A stretch of DNA of 64,000 nt, taken from positions 130,064-194,063 of the forward strand of contig NZ_CDBK01000088.1 of the NCBI RefSeq assembly GCF_000819785.1, read 5' to 3'. Made by a program: the position numbers and the translations under genes. The notes beneath the pieces are model-generated. The model did not search any database. It had not been told where the DNA came from and worked only from the letters and a program-made list of their open reading frames with translations. Below, one piece after another: positions 35,168 through 44,699 of this stretch (its first letter is position 1; every line of letters begins with the position of its first letter). This stretch comes from Aeromonas caviae (GTDB lineage Bacteria; Pseudomonadota; Gammaproteobacteria; Enterobacterales; Aeromonadaceae).

Positions 35168-35599
35168 TTACTCTTGCCAGCCTGCCTGGTTGGGGAAGGC
35201 ATCGCGATCGGCCTGGGTGGCGCTCTCGTTGCATTCCCCGCGGATCTTCCAGGAGGTCTGGCTGAGGACGATATAGCCGCTTCGGCAATACTTGCGCGTG
35301 GCCAGCATCTGGGTGAGCTGCTCGTCCTGCAGGGCTTCCCGGCGTTCCAGCAGGCTCTTGTCGCGGCGGCTCAGCCGGTTGTCATCTCCCTCCTGCAACC
35401 GGGTTGGCAGGACGTCGAGAGGGGCGGCCTCAAAGGTGAAGCGCTTGCTCCCGTCGTCGCTGATATGGGTGTGGAACAGGGGGGCCGGGCCATCGGGGGC
35501 CGCCCCCGGCAATCCGGAGCAGGCGGTGAGCGCCGGTAACAGCAGCGTGAGGGCAACGGCAGAGAGTAGACGCACACAAGACTCCAATCGGGTGTTCAC
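35168..35599 (-). CDS. lipoprotein of unknown function
   Basis: 143 residues. Signal sequence with lipobox LTAC-S at residues about 24-28. The mature part is charged, with two later cysteines (KYCRSGY and RGECNE) that could form a disulphide. No domain recognised. Lies between two leftward genes in the iron/heme region; co-expression with the isochorismatase-like gene (15-base gap) is possible. Confidence 0.65.
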   Translation of the reverse strand: MNTRLESCVRLLSAVALTLLLPALTACSGLPGAAPDGPAPLFHTHISDDGSKRFTFEAAPLDVLPTRLQEGDDNRLSRRDKSLLERREALQDEQLTQMLATRKYCRSGYIVLSQTSWKIRGECNESATQADRDAFPNQAGWQE

Positions 35600-35614
35600 A
35601 TCAGGACGGGCAGC

Positions 35615-36166
35615 TTAACACGCCCGCTCGGGTTGAATGGTGGCCAGCAGCTCATCCGTCGTGAGCAGGGTCACGCTTCTGCCCTGAGGCAGGCTCAGAT
35701 GCCGCCACATGAAGTGGTGGTGCTGGATGATCTGCTCCGCACTCAGGTGCGGCCTGTCCGCCGTGGTATGGGCGTCGGTCACCGCAAAGGCGTCAAAGCC
35801 CCTGGCGGCGGCGCTGCGCAACGTGGTATCGACGCAAAAGTCGGTGGCACAGCCGCAGATGAGCAGTCTGTCTACCGACTGCTCTGCCAGCAGGAAGCCG
35901 AGCTCGGTGTCGAGGAAGCTGTCACAGGCGGTCTTGCGCACCCGGCTGTCGTGGGGAGACGGGGCCAGATCGGCGTGCAATTGCCAGCCCGCACTGCCAG
36001 GTTCCAGCTCGGAACCCGGTTCGTCGTGTTGCACATAGATGACCCGTCCGTGTTGGCCCCGCACGCGATCGGCCAGACGATTGATGTTGGCGATGACCTG
36101 GGCATCCTGATGGCGGGGGTTATCGAACAACCCCTGTTGCATGTCGATGACGAGTAACACATCCAT
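35615..36166 (-). CDS. isochorismatase-family cysteine hydrolase
   Basis: 183 residues. The catalytic triad is visible: Asp in LLVIDMQQGLFD, Lys in RVRKTACDSFL, and Cys in ICGCATDFCVDTTLRSA with the cis-peptide region before it. The ATG at 36166 follows AAGGA by six bases; a longer reading into the ChaN gene is rejected. Stand-alone members hydrolyse amides or nicotinamide-like compounds; without an entB context, isochorismate is not the obvious substrate. Confidence 0.87.
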   Translation of the reverse strand: MDVLLVIDMQQGLFDNPRHQDAQVIANINRLADRVRGQHGRVIYVQHDEPGSELEPGSAGWQLHADLAPSPHDSRVRKTACDSFLDTELGFLLAEQSVDRLLICGCATDFCVDTTLRSAAARGFDAFAVTDAHTTADRPHLSAEQIIQHHHFMWRHLSLPQGRSVTLLTTDELLATIQPERAC

Positions 36167-36180
36167 ATGAAATCCTTGGG

Positions 36181-37149
36181 CTATTTTGAGGGTTGCAACC
36201 ATTGGCTGCAGTCACGGCTTCGGGATTGATGCAGTGCGCCCATATCTTGCTTCATTTCCTTTGCATTTAGCCAGCGTTCCGGCAGGGGAGCTATGTGGAC
36301 CCTGACGTCTGCGTCTCTCCCGGGGGCTGTCTCGTCACCGGTTTGCGGCACGATGAGTGCCACCTTGAGTGCCGGATTGCGGCTGGCGATGCGACTGGCG
36401 ATCCCGAGTCCCCCCTCCACGTGGAAGTTGCCTGCGATATGCATGATGCGCCTGCCGGGATGCTTGCCCAGATAATCCACCATGCTTTCGGCCATGGTGT
36501 CGTCCCAGCTGGTCTGGGCGGCGAAGCGACGGGCGTTGCCGTCCGCATCCCCATGGTGCATGGAGGCCATGAACTTCTGGCGGTAGCCGTCATCCCCCAG
36601 AGTCAGCTCGCGGGCAAGCTGGCTGCGGCGATTGGCCGGCAGTTTGTCGAGCCAGGCCGGTCCCTCCTGACCGACGCAGCTCACCAGGGGTTTGGGGGCA
36701 TTGGCGGCGATCACTGGCAGGTGCTGCGCCTTGGCGAACTCCACCAGAGGGCGGTAATCACTCTGGTAGTTGGGCCAGGCATGGCCATCTCGAATGAGGG
36801 CCGATTCGCCGATGCGTCCGGCCAGGTAGGCATCCAGCACCGGCTGATCGGCGCGGCTGAACTGCTCCATTGAGAGCACCAGGGCCCGGCCATCTGCCTG
36901 CGACGTCTCGTCAAGCCCCGCCAGCAGACGGGCCTGCAACAGATGGATGGCCGGGTGAGTGTGAAGTTCCCCCACCAGCACGATGTCGGCATCCGCCACC
37001 CGCGCCACCGCCTGCTCGAGGGTCAGTGCATGCCCCTGGGCCGTATCGAGCCGAGCGTGATAGAGGGTCTCGGGTGGGGTGTTCTGCGGCGTGGTGGCGC
37101 AGGCGGCCAGCAGCAGGGGCAGGGCGAGCAGGGGGAGTCGTCGGATCAT
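36181..37149 (-). CDS. ChaN-like heme-associated lipoprotein
   Basis: 322 residues with lipobox LLAAC-A. The ChaN fold markers are IVLVGELHTHPAIHLLQ, LSMEQFSR, NYQSDYRPLVEFAK and IMHIAGNFHVEGGLGIA. ChaN of Campylobacter is an iron-regulated lipoprotein that binds paired hemes. It is transcribed divergently from the TonB-dependent heme receptor across a region with two Fur-like boxes, which supports an iron/heme role. Confidence 0.87.
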   Translation of the reverse strand: MIRRLPLLALPLLLAACATTPQNTPPETLYHARLDTAQGHALTLEQAVARVADADIVLVGELHTHPAIHLLQARLLAGLDETSQADGRALVLSMEQFSRADQPVLDAYLAGRIGESALIRDGHAWPNYQSDYRPLVEFAKAQHLPVIAANAPKPLVSCVGQEGPAWLDKLPANRRSQLARELTLGDDGYRQKFMASMHHGDADGNARRFAAQTSWDDTMAESMVDYLGKHPGRRIMHIAGNFHVEGGLGIASRIASRNPALKVALIVPQTGDETAPGRDADVRVHIAPLPERWLNAKEMKQDMGALHQSRSRDCSQWLQPSK

Positions 37150-37258
37150 GGTTACTCACTCACGAAACAGGGGATGGGAAAAGGCTGCACCATGGGATGG
37201 CGGCATGGCGAGCGAAAAAGTGGCGCCAGTGTAAGGGGGAATGACGATAAAGTGAAAT

Positions 37259-37277
37259 GAGAATGATTCACTTTATT
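37259..37277. promoter_or_regulatory. predicted Fur box upstream of ChaN and heme receptor
   Basis: The 19 bases beginning GAGAATGATTC match the Fur consensus at about 13 positions. It lies about 110 bases from the ChaN start and just upstream of the receptor -35 element. Confidence 0.6.
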
Positions 37278-37278
37278 A

Positions 37279-37331
37279 TTGATCTTTGTCTCTGGCGGGG
37301 TAATATGCCTTCCGCTTGATAATAATTCTCA
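37279..37331 (+). promoter_or_regulatory. heme receptor promoter with Fur box
   Basis: TTGATC (37279-37284) and TAATAT (37301-37306) are spaced 16 bases. TGATAATAATTCTCA (37317-37331) matches the 7-1-7 Fur motif TGATAATnATTATCA at 14 of 15 positions and covers the expected transcription start. AAGGA at 37334 follows as ribosome-binding site. Confidence 0.8.
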
Positions 37332-37345
37332 ATAAGGACTTTGCA

Positions 37346-39439
37346 GTGGCGCACAACAACACCCCCTCCCTGATAGCCCTCGCCGTGGCGGCCGGGCTGA
37401 TCTCCCCCGCTTTCGCCGCAGACAAGAAAGCCGATGAAGTCATGGTCGTCAGCGGCTCACGGATGGAACAGAAGCTGGAAGATGTTTCCGGTCCCATCGC
37501 TGTCATTACCTCGGAGCAGATTGAAGAGCAGGTCGTCAGCAACGTCGCCGATCTGTTCCGCTATGAGCCCGGGGTGAGCGTGCAGGGAGGCGCAGGAGAT
37601 GCCCAGACCTTCACCATTCGCGGCATGAGCGAAAACCGGGTCAAGGTGGTGCAGGACGGTGTGCGCCAGAACGATGCCTACAAGAATGGCGGCGTGGGTC
37701 AGACCTACTTCGACACCGACATGATCAAGCAGGTGGAAGTGGCCAAAGGGCCGGCCTCTGCTGCTTACGGTTCCGATGCTCTGGGAGGCGTCATTGCCAT
37801 CACCACCAAGGATGCTGGCGACTTCCTCAAGGGCCGCGACAGCTATCTGGATGCGACCACGGGTTATGCCTCCAGCAGCCACCAGAGAATGGTCGGCATC
37901 ACGGGGGCGCTGCGCACCGGGGAAGTCGAGAACCTGCTGCGCTACACCTGGCGCGATGGCGGTGTCACCCAGAATTATGACGGCGACAAGAACGAGTTCG
38001 ACATCGTCAGCCAGGCCGTGCTGTTCAAGAGCAAGTGGAATCTCTCCGATGATCAGTTCCTGAAACTGACGGTGGATTACTTCACCGAGGGGCAGGATCC
38101 GGATGCCATCGATCTGACCAAGGCGGGCTCCGTCTTCAACCAGCCCATTACCGACAAGGAGACCGACAACCTCTCCCTGATACTGGATCATGGCCTCGCC
38201 CTGAACGCCCCCTGGGCGGATCGCGTGGACAGCAAGATCTACTACAGCCGCGCCAAGCAGACCCTGGATCAGTACGCTTCGTCCAAGTATCCGGTCATGC
38301 CGGGCAACCCCTATGTGACCAAGAACTCCCTGGATCACAACGGTTTCGAGCAGGAGAGCCTGGGCGCCCAGGTGAAGTTCAACAAGGCGCTCGCCAGCCA
38401 GCGTCTGGCCTGGGGCCTGGAATACGAGCATACCGACAACGAGCGCACCCGCTTCAAGGGGCCGACCGTTCCGGGTGACTTCGTCGGCTACAACGAGCTG
38501 AGCTTCCCCTCCACCACCAGCGAGCGCAGTGCGCTCTGGGCCTTTGACGAGATCAAGTTCGGCGAGCGTTGGGTGCTGACCCCGGGCGTGCGTTACGACT
38601 ACTACAAGATGACCCCGGACGAGGATCCCGCCTACACCGGCGAGAACATGAAGAAGATCTCCGAAGGGGAGTTCTCTCCCAAGCTGGGGCTGGTGTTCAA
38701 GGCGCACGAGGCGGCGAACCTGTTCGCCCAGTACAGCCACGGCTTCAAGGCGCCCATGTATGACAACGCCTTCTCCACCCTGAACCACCAGGCGTATGGC
38801 TATCGCATCGAGCCCAACCCGAACCTCAAGCCAGAGAGCAGCGACGGCATCGATCTGGGGGTGCGCGGCAGCCGTGGCGGGTTCAGCTATGAAGTGGCCA
38901 CCTTCTACAACAAGTTCGACGACTTCATCGAGCTGACGGCCGTGGGCACCGAAGGCCGTACCGCCCTCTATCAGTACCAGAACCTGGACAAGGCGACCAC
39001 CAAGGGGGCCGAGGCCAAGGCGGACTACTGGTTGAACGAGCTGGTCAACGTCTGGGGCAACCTGGCCTACATCGAGGGCAAGGATGGCGAGGGCAACTAC
39101 ATCAACAGCCTGAGCCCCCTGAACGGCAGCGTCGGGGTGCGTCTGGAGCAGCCGAACTGGAACATCAACACCGCATTGCGCTTTGCCGACGACATGGACA
39201 AGGTGGGCAAGGATGCGCGAGGCAACGACAACATCAAGAGCGCAGGCTGGGGCGTGGTGGATCTCTATGCCCAGTTCAAGCCGGTGCAGGACCTGCAGCT
39301 CAACGTGGGGGTATTCAACCTGTTTGACAAGGAGTACGTGAGCTACGAGAGCATCACCGGCCTTGCCGCCACCGCGGATACCAGCAAGCAGACCGAGCCT
39401 GGCCGCAACCTCAGTGCACGGGTCAAGTACGTGTTCTGA
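37346..39439 (+). CDS. TonB-dependent outer membrane heme receptor
   Basis: 697 residues from a GTG start seven bases after AAGGA. Signal peptide ends ISPAFA-AD. The TonB box region is DEVMVVSG. The plug domain (VADLFRYEPGVSVQGG, TIRGMSENRVKV, VEVAKGPASAAYGSDALGG) is followed by a 22-strand barrel ending RVKYVF. Heme receptors carry FRAP and NPNL motifs flanking a heme-binding His: here FKAP, His481 in LNHQAYGY, and NPNLKPES. This identifies heme as the ligand. Under a strong Fur box; imports heme for HmuTUV with HutXZ acting in the cytoplasm. TonB/ExbBD are not in the window. Confidence 0.93.
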   Translation: MAHNNTPSLIALAVAAGLISPAFAADKKADEVMVVSGSRMEQKLEDVSGPIAVITSEQIEEQVVSNVADLFRYEPGVSVQGGAGDAQTFTIRGMSENRVKVVQDGVRQNDAYKNGGVGQTYFDTDMIKQVEVAKGPASAAYGSDALGGVIAITTKDAGDFLKGRDSYLDATTGYASSSHQRMVGITGALRTGEVENLLRYTWRDGGVTQNYDGDKNEFDIVSQAVLFKSKWNLSDDQFLKLTVDYFTEGQDPDAIDLTKAGSVFNQPITDKETDNLSLILDHGLALNAPWADRVDSKIYYSRAKQTLDQYASSKYPVMPGNPYVTKNSLDHNGFEQESLGAQVKFNKALASQRLAWGLEYEHTDNERTRFKGPTVPGDFVGYNELSFPSTTSERSALWAFDEIKFGERWVLTPGVRYDYYKMTPDEDPAYTGENMKKISEGEFSPKLGLVFKAHEAANLFAQYSHGFKAPMYDNAFSTLNHQAYGYRIEPNPNLKPESSDGIDLGVRGSRGGFSYEVATFYNKFDDFIELTAVGTEGRTALYQYQNLDKATTKGAEAKADYWLNELVNVWGNLAYIEGKDGEGNYINSLSPLNGSVGVRLEQPNWNINTALRFADDMDKVGKDARGNDNIKSAGWGVVDLYAQFKPVQDLQLNVGVFNLFDKEYVSYESITGLAATADTSKQTEPGRNLSARVKYVF

Positions 39440-39461
39440 TGGTCGTCGACCAGCATGAAGG

Positions 39462-39487
39462 AAAAGGGGCCCTCGGGCCCCTTTTGA
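39462..39487 (+). terminator. Rho-independent terminator after heme receptor
   Basis: AAAAGGGGCCC, TC, GGGCCCCTTTT. A second hairpin, ACCCGCC/GGCGGGT at 39516-39532, is followed by a T-run on the minus strand. Confidence 0.85.
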
Positions 39488-39700
39488 CATGAAGGTCGGC
39501 GTCTGCAAAAAAGAAACCCGCCAGGGGCGGGTGGAAGGATTGCAACACTCATCAGGAAGCGGTGTTACCCAATAGACAGGGGGATGTGACAAAGGTTCAA
39601 CTTTATTGATATTTATGGTTTTTATCTGTCATGCCGCCTGGGGATCCCCGTCCCGAAATCGGTTATCATTTGTGCCCCTTGTCATGCAGCCCGAGCCTCT

Positions 39701-40843
39701 ATGCCCGCGTTCTCCTGGTTAGCCCTGTTTTTTGGCGCCTTCTACTTCGTTTATGGCGCCTATCTGCCGTTCTGGTCGCTCTGGCTGGAAGGCATCGGGG
39801 TGAGTACTGAACAGATAGGGTTGTTGCTGGGGGTGGGCATGGCCATCCGCTTTGCCGGCAACCTGATGGTGATGGGGCGAGTCAAGGGGGCCGGCCAGTT
39901 GCTGCCCGTCACCCGGCTGCTCTGTCTGCTGAGTCTGCTGGCCTTCCTCGGTTTCTATCTGGGCCACAGCCTCTGGTGGCTGGTGGTGCTGACCCTGGCG
40001 GCCAACTTCATCTACCCGACCCTGATGCCCATGGGAGAGGCGCTTGCCACCCGCATGGTGGTGCAGACCCACCTCGACTACGGCAAGGTGCGGCTGTGCG
40101 GCTCCTTTGCCTTTATCGTCGCCTCCACCCTGGTGGGGGCCCTGGTGGGCAACTTTGGCAGCGACTGGGTGCTGCACACCATGGTGGCCGGGCTGCTGAT
40201 CATGCTGGGGCTCAGCCTGCTGCCGCTGCGACCCGCCCCTCGGGAGCTGCAAGGGGAGCGGGCCAAGGCCTCGCTGCTCGTCACGCTCAGGTCGGCCCCG
40301 GTGCGCCGCTTCCTGCTCATCACCGCCCTGCTGCAGGGGAGCCACGCGGCCTACTACGGTTTCAGCGCCATCTACTGGAAAAGCGCCGGCTACAGCGGCA
40401 CCCTGATCGGGTATCTCTGGGCTCTGGGAGTGGTGGCGGAGATCGCCATGTTCGCCGCGGACAAGCGCTTCCTCCAGCGCTTTGGCGCCCAGACCCTGTT
40501 TCTGGTGGGGGCCCTTGGCTGCGTGGTGCGCTGGGTGCTGCTCGGCAGTTCTACCGACCTGGCGGTGCTGGTGCTCGGCCAGCTGCTGCACGGGGTCACC
40601 TTCTGCGTCAGTCACCTCGGCGCCATCCGCTTCATGACCCGCCAGTTGCCCGCGGAGCAGCAGATCCCCACCCAGGCGCTCTATGCGGCCCTGGGCCTTG
40701 GCATGACGGTGGCGGCCCTGATGGCGATCTGCGGCGTGCTGTTCGAGCCGCTGGGAGGCGGCATCTTCTTTATCATGGTGCTGGTAGTGCTGCCGGTCTT
40801 CGTGTTGCGGCTGCGTGAAGAGAGCCCTGAACAGGGCCGATGA
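39701..40843 (+). CDS. MFS transporter, HcaT (3-phenylpropionate)-like
   Basis: 380 residues with 12 hydrophobic segments. The sequence FFGAFYFVYGAYLPFWSLWLEGIGVS and IRFAGNLMVMGRVK, plus DYGKVRLCGSFAFIVAS, match the HcaT/MFS_1-like group of E. coli. Those members are annotated as phenylpropionate transporters, but no hca catabolic genes are nearby, so substrate is unproven. It stands alone between a terminator and the kinase gene. Confidence 0.82.
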   Translation: MPAFSWLALFFGAFYFVYGAYLPFWSLWLEGIGVSTEQIGLLLGVGMAIRFAGNLMVMGRVKGAGQLLPVTRLLCLLSLLAFLGFYLGHSLWWLVVLTLAANFIYPTLMPMGEALATRMVVQTHLDYGKVRLCGSFAFIVASTLVGALVGNFGSDWVLHTMVAGLLIMLGLSLLPLRPAPRELQGERAKASLLVTLRSAPVRRFLLITALLQGSHAAYYGFSAIYWKSAGYSGTLIGYLWALGVVAEIAMFAADKRFLQRFGAQTLFLVGALGCVVRWVLLGSSTDLAVLVLGQLLHGVTFCVSHLGAIRFMTRQLPAEQQIPTQALYAALGLGMTVAALMAICGVLFEPLGGGIFFIMVLVVLPVFVLRLREESPEQGR

Positions 40844-40906
40844 CACAGGTCTGCCGGTCTCTGGCGCGGCAGGCCTCCGACTTATCTGGACAAGGGAAGT
40901 AGAGAG

Positions 40907-43900
40907 ATGCACCAAGGATGGCTGCTGATCGGGTTGTCGCTCGCCTATCTGGGCTTGCTGTTCCTCATCGCCTATGTGGCGGACAAGAACAAGCGCCGTC
41001 GCCCCAAGGGGCAGCCTCTGCTCTACAGCCTGTCGCTGGCGGTCTATTGCACCTCCTGGACCTTCTTCGGCACCGTGGGCCAGGCCAGCGAATCCCCCTG
41101 GTCGCCGGTGCCCATCTACCTGGGCCCCATGCTGGTGTTTCTGTTTGGCTGGCGCCTGCTGGCCCGCCTCATCCTGGTGGCCAAGCGCGAGCACATCACC
41201 TCCATCGCCGATTTCATTGCCGCCCGTTATGGCAAGTCCCAGCGCCTGGCCATGGTGATCAGCCTCATCGCCGTCATGGGGATACTTCCCTATCTGGTGC
41301 TACAGCTCAAGGCGATCGTCACCGGGCTCGATCTGCTGATGGCCAACAGCACGGGGGTCAGTCCCACCAGCAACATGGCGGAGCTGGCGCTGGGGGTCAC
41401 CCTGCTGCTGGCCCTGTTCAGCATTCTATTCGGCACCCGCAACCTGGATGCCACCGAGCACCACAGGGGCATGGTGGTGGCCATCGCCTTCGAGTCCGTG
41501 GTCAAGCTGCTCGCCTTCATGGCGGTGGGGGGCTTTGCGCTCTGGCTCATCATCGCCAGACCGAGCGAGGCGCGTACTCTGGTGGCGGGCGACTTCCTCG
41601 ATGCGGTGGTGGCGGTGACGCCGGGCAGTCTGCTGGAGCTCGCCATCTACACCCTGATCGCCATGTGCGCCGTCATCTGCCTGCCGCGCCAGTTTCACGT
41701 GACCGTGGTGGAGAACAACCAGGGGCAGGATCTGCACTGGGCCCGCTGGATCTTCCCCCTCTATCTCTTCCTGATGGGGCTCTTCATCTGGCCGCTGGCG
41801 CTGGCAGGCAAGCAGTGGGTCGGGGCAGACATGGCCTCGGACACCTATGTGATAAGCCTCCCCATGTCCCTCGGATTCGACGGCATGGCGATGCTGGCAT
41901 TTCTCGGCGGTACCTCGGCGGCCACCGGCATGGTGATCGTCTGCACCATCGCCCTGGCCATCATGGTGAGCAACGATCTGGTGTTGCCGGTCCTGCTGCG
42001 CCGGGTCTGGCAACAGGGGCGGGACGAGCGTCTGATGCGGTTGCTGCTGCAGGTGCGTCGGGGTGCCATCTTGCTGATTTTGCTGGCGGCCTGGGCGCTC
42101 TATCTCTGGCTCGGGGATCTCACCAGTCTGTCGCGCATCGGCTATCTCTCGTTCGGGGCCGTGGCCCAGTTCGCACCGGCCCTGCTGCTCGGCCTGTACT
42201 GGCGTCATGGCAATCGCAAGGGCGTCTATCTCGGGCTCGCCCTCGGGGTCAGCCTCTGGTTCGTGACCCTGCTGGCGGAGAGCGGACTGCTGGCTGGCTC
42301 CCCCCTCGAAGCCCTGCTGGCGCCCCCAGACTGGCCGGCGGTGCGGGATCTGAGCCTGGGGGCCTGGTGCCTCTTCCTGAGTCTTCTGCTCAACCTCGCC
42401 GGCTATGTGGCGGGCTCCCTGCTGTCACGGGCGGCGGTGAGTGAGCGGCTGCAGGCAGCCAACTTCGTCGGCAAGACGAGCCGGGATACCTCGGCGCTTT
42501 ATCATGCGCGGGTCTCGGTGAAGGAGCTGGAGATGCTGGCGGCCCGCTTCGTCGGTTCCAGCCGCGTCAAGCGGGCCTTCGGTCGTTTCGCCGGCGAGCG
42601 GGGAGGCACCCTGGCGCCCCAGATGCAGGCCTCCGCCGAGCTCATCGCCCACACGGAGCGACTGCTGGCCGGGGTGTTCGGTACCTCGTCCGCCCGCCTG
42701 GTGCTAGCCTCCGCCCTGCAGGGACGCAACATGCAGCTCGAGGAGATCGCCACCATAGTGGACGAGGCCTCCGACATGTTCCGCTTCAACCGCGGCCTGT
42801 TGCAGGGGGCAATCGAACACATGGGGCAGGGGATCTCCGTGGTGGACAGGGAGCTCAGGCTGGTGGCCTGGAACCGACGCTACATCGAGCTGTTCTCCTA
42901 TCCCCCCGGTCTCATTCAGGTGGGCCGTTCCATCGAGGAGATCATCCGCTACAACGCCGGACAGGGGTTGTGCGGTCAGGGAGACATCGAGGCCCAGGTG
43001 GCGCGGCGGGTTGCCTTCATGAAGCGTGGCAGCCCCCATGTCTCGGCGCGGGAGCGTCCCGATGGTCGGGTCATCGAGATGCAGGGCAACCCCATGCCTG
43101 CGGGGGGCTTTGTCATGACCTTCACCGATATCACCCCGTTCAGGGCGGCGGAGCGGGTGCTGCGGGAAGCGAACGAGCACCTGGAGGCGCGGGTGGCCGA
43201 GCGCACCCACGAGCTCTCCGAACTCAACCGCCAACTGCTGCTGGTAAACCAGCAGGTGGAGCGGGCCAACCAGTCCAAGAGCCGGTTCCTGGCGGCGGTG
43301 AGCCACGACCTGACCCAGCCGCTGAACGCGGCCAAGCTCTTTACCTCCTCCTTGCTGGAGATGCTGCCCCCGGAGGACGAACCGGCTCGCATCGCTCGCC
43401 ACATCGACGACGCCCTGGGGGCGACCGAGGATCTCATCACGGATCTGCTGGACATCTCGCGCCTCGAGGCGGGCAAGTTCAAGGCGAAGAAGCTCGATTT
43501 CGCCCTGAGCGATGTGCTGGACAATCTCAAGGCGGAATTCGGCGTGCTGGCCCAGGCCGGTGGGATCCAGTTCTCCGTGGTGGAGAGCCGCCTTGCGGTC
43601 TACAGCGATGTGCGCTTGCTGCGGCGGGTGTTGCAGAACTTCCTCACCAACGCATTTCGCTACAACCCCGGCGGTCGGGTGCTGCTTGGCTGTCGCCGCA
43701 TGGGGGAGAAGGTGCGCATCGAGGTGTGGGACAACGGCCCCGGCATCCCGGAGGGCAAGCAGGAGGCGATCTTCGACGAGTTTTCCCGCCTCGATCACTC
43801 CCGCACCGCCAGGGAGCAGGGGCTTGGCCTCGGGCTCGCCATCGCCCGCGGCATTTCGCTGGTGCTGGGTCATCAGCTCTCCCTGCGCAGCTGGCCCGGA

Positions 43901-44368
43901 GCGGGGTCCGTCTTTGCCATCACCCTGAACCTCGCGACCCGGCCCGTCATCCCCAGCCAGGTGACGACCCCGGCCCTGCGAGACAGCCAGCTGGAAGGGG
44001 TCAGGATCCTCTGCATCGACAACGAGGAGGATATCCTCATCGCCATGGCCTCGCTGCTGGGACGCTGGGGCTGCGAGGTGCGCTGTGCCCAGAGCCTGGA
44101 GCAGGCGGAAGAGATCATCGGCGGCGGCTTCCTGCCTGCGCTGGTGCTGTCGGACTATCACCTGGATGACGGCAAGACCGGGTTGCAGGCGTTGCACATG
44201 ATCAGGCTGGCCCATGGCAACGGTATCGGCGGCATCATCATCAGTGCGGATCGCAAGAGCGAGTTGCAGGCACAGATCCGTGAGCACGGCTTTGGCTACG
44301 TGAGCAAACCGGTCAAACCTCTCAAGCTGCGCGCCCTGATGAACAGCCTGCTGATGCCGGTTCAGTGA
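40907..44368 (+). CDS. hybrid sensor histidine kinase with sodium/solute symporter domain (CbrA-like)
   Basis: 1153 residues. Residues 1 to about 510 are an SSS (PutP-like) domain with roughly 13 membrane helices. A PAS-type domain follows (about 640-755, VDRELRLVAWNRRYIELFSYP), then a short coiled coil. The HisKA domain has His800 in AVSHDLTQPLNAAK, the ATPase domain has DNGPGIPEG and GLGLGLAIARG, and a C-terminal receiver carries phospho-acceptor Asp1083 in LSDYHLDDG and Lys in SKPVKP. The layout resembles CbrA and related kinases that sense or gate nutrient uptake. No cognate response-regulator gene is adjacent. AAGGGAAGTAGAGAG precedes the ATG. Confidence 0.92.
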   Translation: MHQGWLLIGLSLAYLGLLFLIAYVADKNKRRRPKGQPLLYSLSLAVYCTSWTFFGTVGQASESPWSPVPIYLGPMLVFLFGWRLLARLILVAKREHITSIADFIAARYGKSQRLAMVISLIAVMGILPYLVLQLKAIVTGLDLLMANSTGVSPTSNMAELALGVTLLLALFSILFGTRNLDATEHHRGMVVAIAFESVVKLLAFMAVGGFALWLIIARPSEARTLVAGDFLDAVVAVTPGSLLELAIYTLIAMCAVICLPRQFHVTVVENNQGQDLHWARWIFPLYLFLMGLFIWPLALAGKQWVGADMASDTYVISLPMSLGFDGMAMLAFLGGTSAATGMVIVCTIALAIMVSNDLVLPVLLRRVWQQGRDERLMRLLLQVRRGAILLILLAAWALYLWLGDLTSLSRIGYLSFGAVAQFAPALLLGLYWRHGNRKGVYLGLALGVSLWFVTLLAESGLLAGSPLEALLAPPDWPAVRDLSLGAWCLFLSLLLNLAGYVAGSLLSRAAVSERLQAANFVGKTSRDTSALYHARVSVKELEMLAARFVGSSRVKRAFGRFAGERGGTLAPQMQASAELIAHTERLLAGVFGTSSARLVLASALQGRNMQLEEIATIVDEASDMFRFNRGLLQGAIEHMGQGISVVDRELRLVAWNRRYIELFSYPPGLIQVGRSIEEIIRYNAGQGLCGQGDIEAQVARRVAFMKRGSPHVSARERPDGRVIEMQGNPMPAGGFVMTFTDITPFRAAERVLREANEHLEARVAERTHELSELNRQLLLVNQQVERANQSKSRFLAAVSHDLTQPLNAAKLFTSSLLEMLPPEDEPARIARHIDDALGATEDLITDLLDISRLEAGKFKAKKLDFALSDVLDNLKAEFGVLAQAGGIQFSVVESRLAVYSDVRLLRRVLQNFLTNAFRYNPGGRVLLGCRRMGEKVRIEVWDNGPGIPEGKQEAIFDEFSRLDHSRTAREQGLGLGLAIARGISLVLGHQLSLRSWPGAGSVFAITLNLATRPVIPSQVTTPALRDSQLEGVRILCIDNEEDILIAMASLLGRWGCEVRCAQSLEQAEEIIGGGFLPALVLSDYHLDDGKTGLQALHMIRLAHGNGIGGIIISADRKSELQAQIREHGFGYVSKPVKPLKLRALMNSLLMPVQ

Positions 44369-44567
44369 CTGGTCTCACAGAATCCAGCATTGGCTGAACA
44401 TTTTCTGGATGCCATCCAGGTGTCATGATCGCCGATGATGGTACCTATTTCGTCGCCATTTGCCGCGATTGGTGATAATTGAGTCTTGCTGGGTGTCACT
44501 TTTGGCAGGTGGCGGCCGAGCGACTCTCCTCTATAGTCATTCGGCGATTATTTTTGTCGCAAATCAA

Positions 44568-44656
44568 GTTGTGCAAAAAGGCAAACCGGATGAAAGTCCG
44601 GGACGCAAAGCTTCCGGTCTAAGGGTCTGCGTACCTAGGATAGCGGGGCCACCACA
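44568..44656 (+). ncRNA. c-di-GMP-I (GEMM) riboswitch upstream of chitinase
   Basis: The aptamer core is visible: AGGCAAACC, the P2 stem CCGG-ATGAAA-GTCCGG with a GAAA-type tetraloop (ATGAAAGT), GGGACGCAAAGC, then CCGGTCTAAGG and the second arm with CTAGGATAGCGGGGCCACC. This matches the conserved GEMM-I order. It lies about 110 bases upstream of the chitinase start. In Vibrio the same class controls a chitin-binding protein gene, so c-di-GMP probably switches chitinase expression. Confidence 0.9.
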
Positions 44657-44699
44657 GGTTGTATCGTCCATGGGCCAAGCCATGGTTGCGATGTTGTCT

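Noticed and set aside
37457-39592. 711-codon minus-strand frame opposite the heme receptor
   Set aside because: Shadow frame; the plus-strand receptor has signal peptide, plug and barrel motifs and a Fur-regulated promoter.
42704-44287. 527-codon minus-strand frame over the kinase gene
   Set aside because: Shadow of the histidine kinase; no start signal or recognisable domain.
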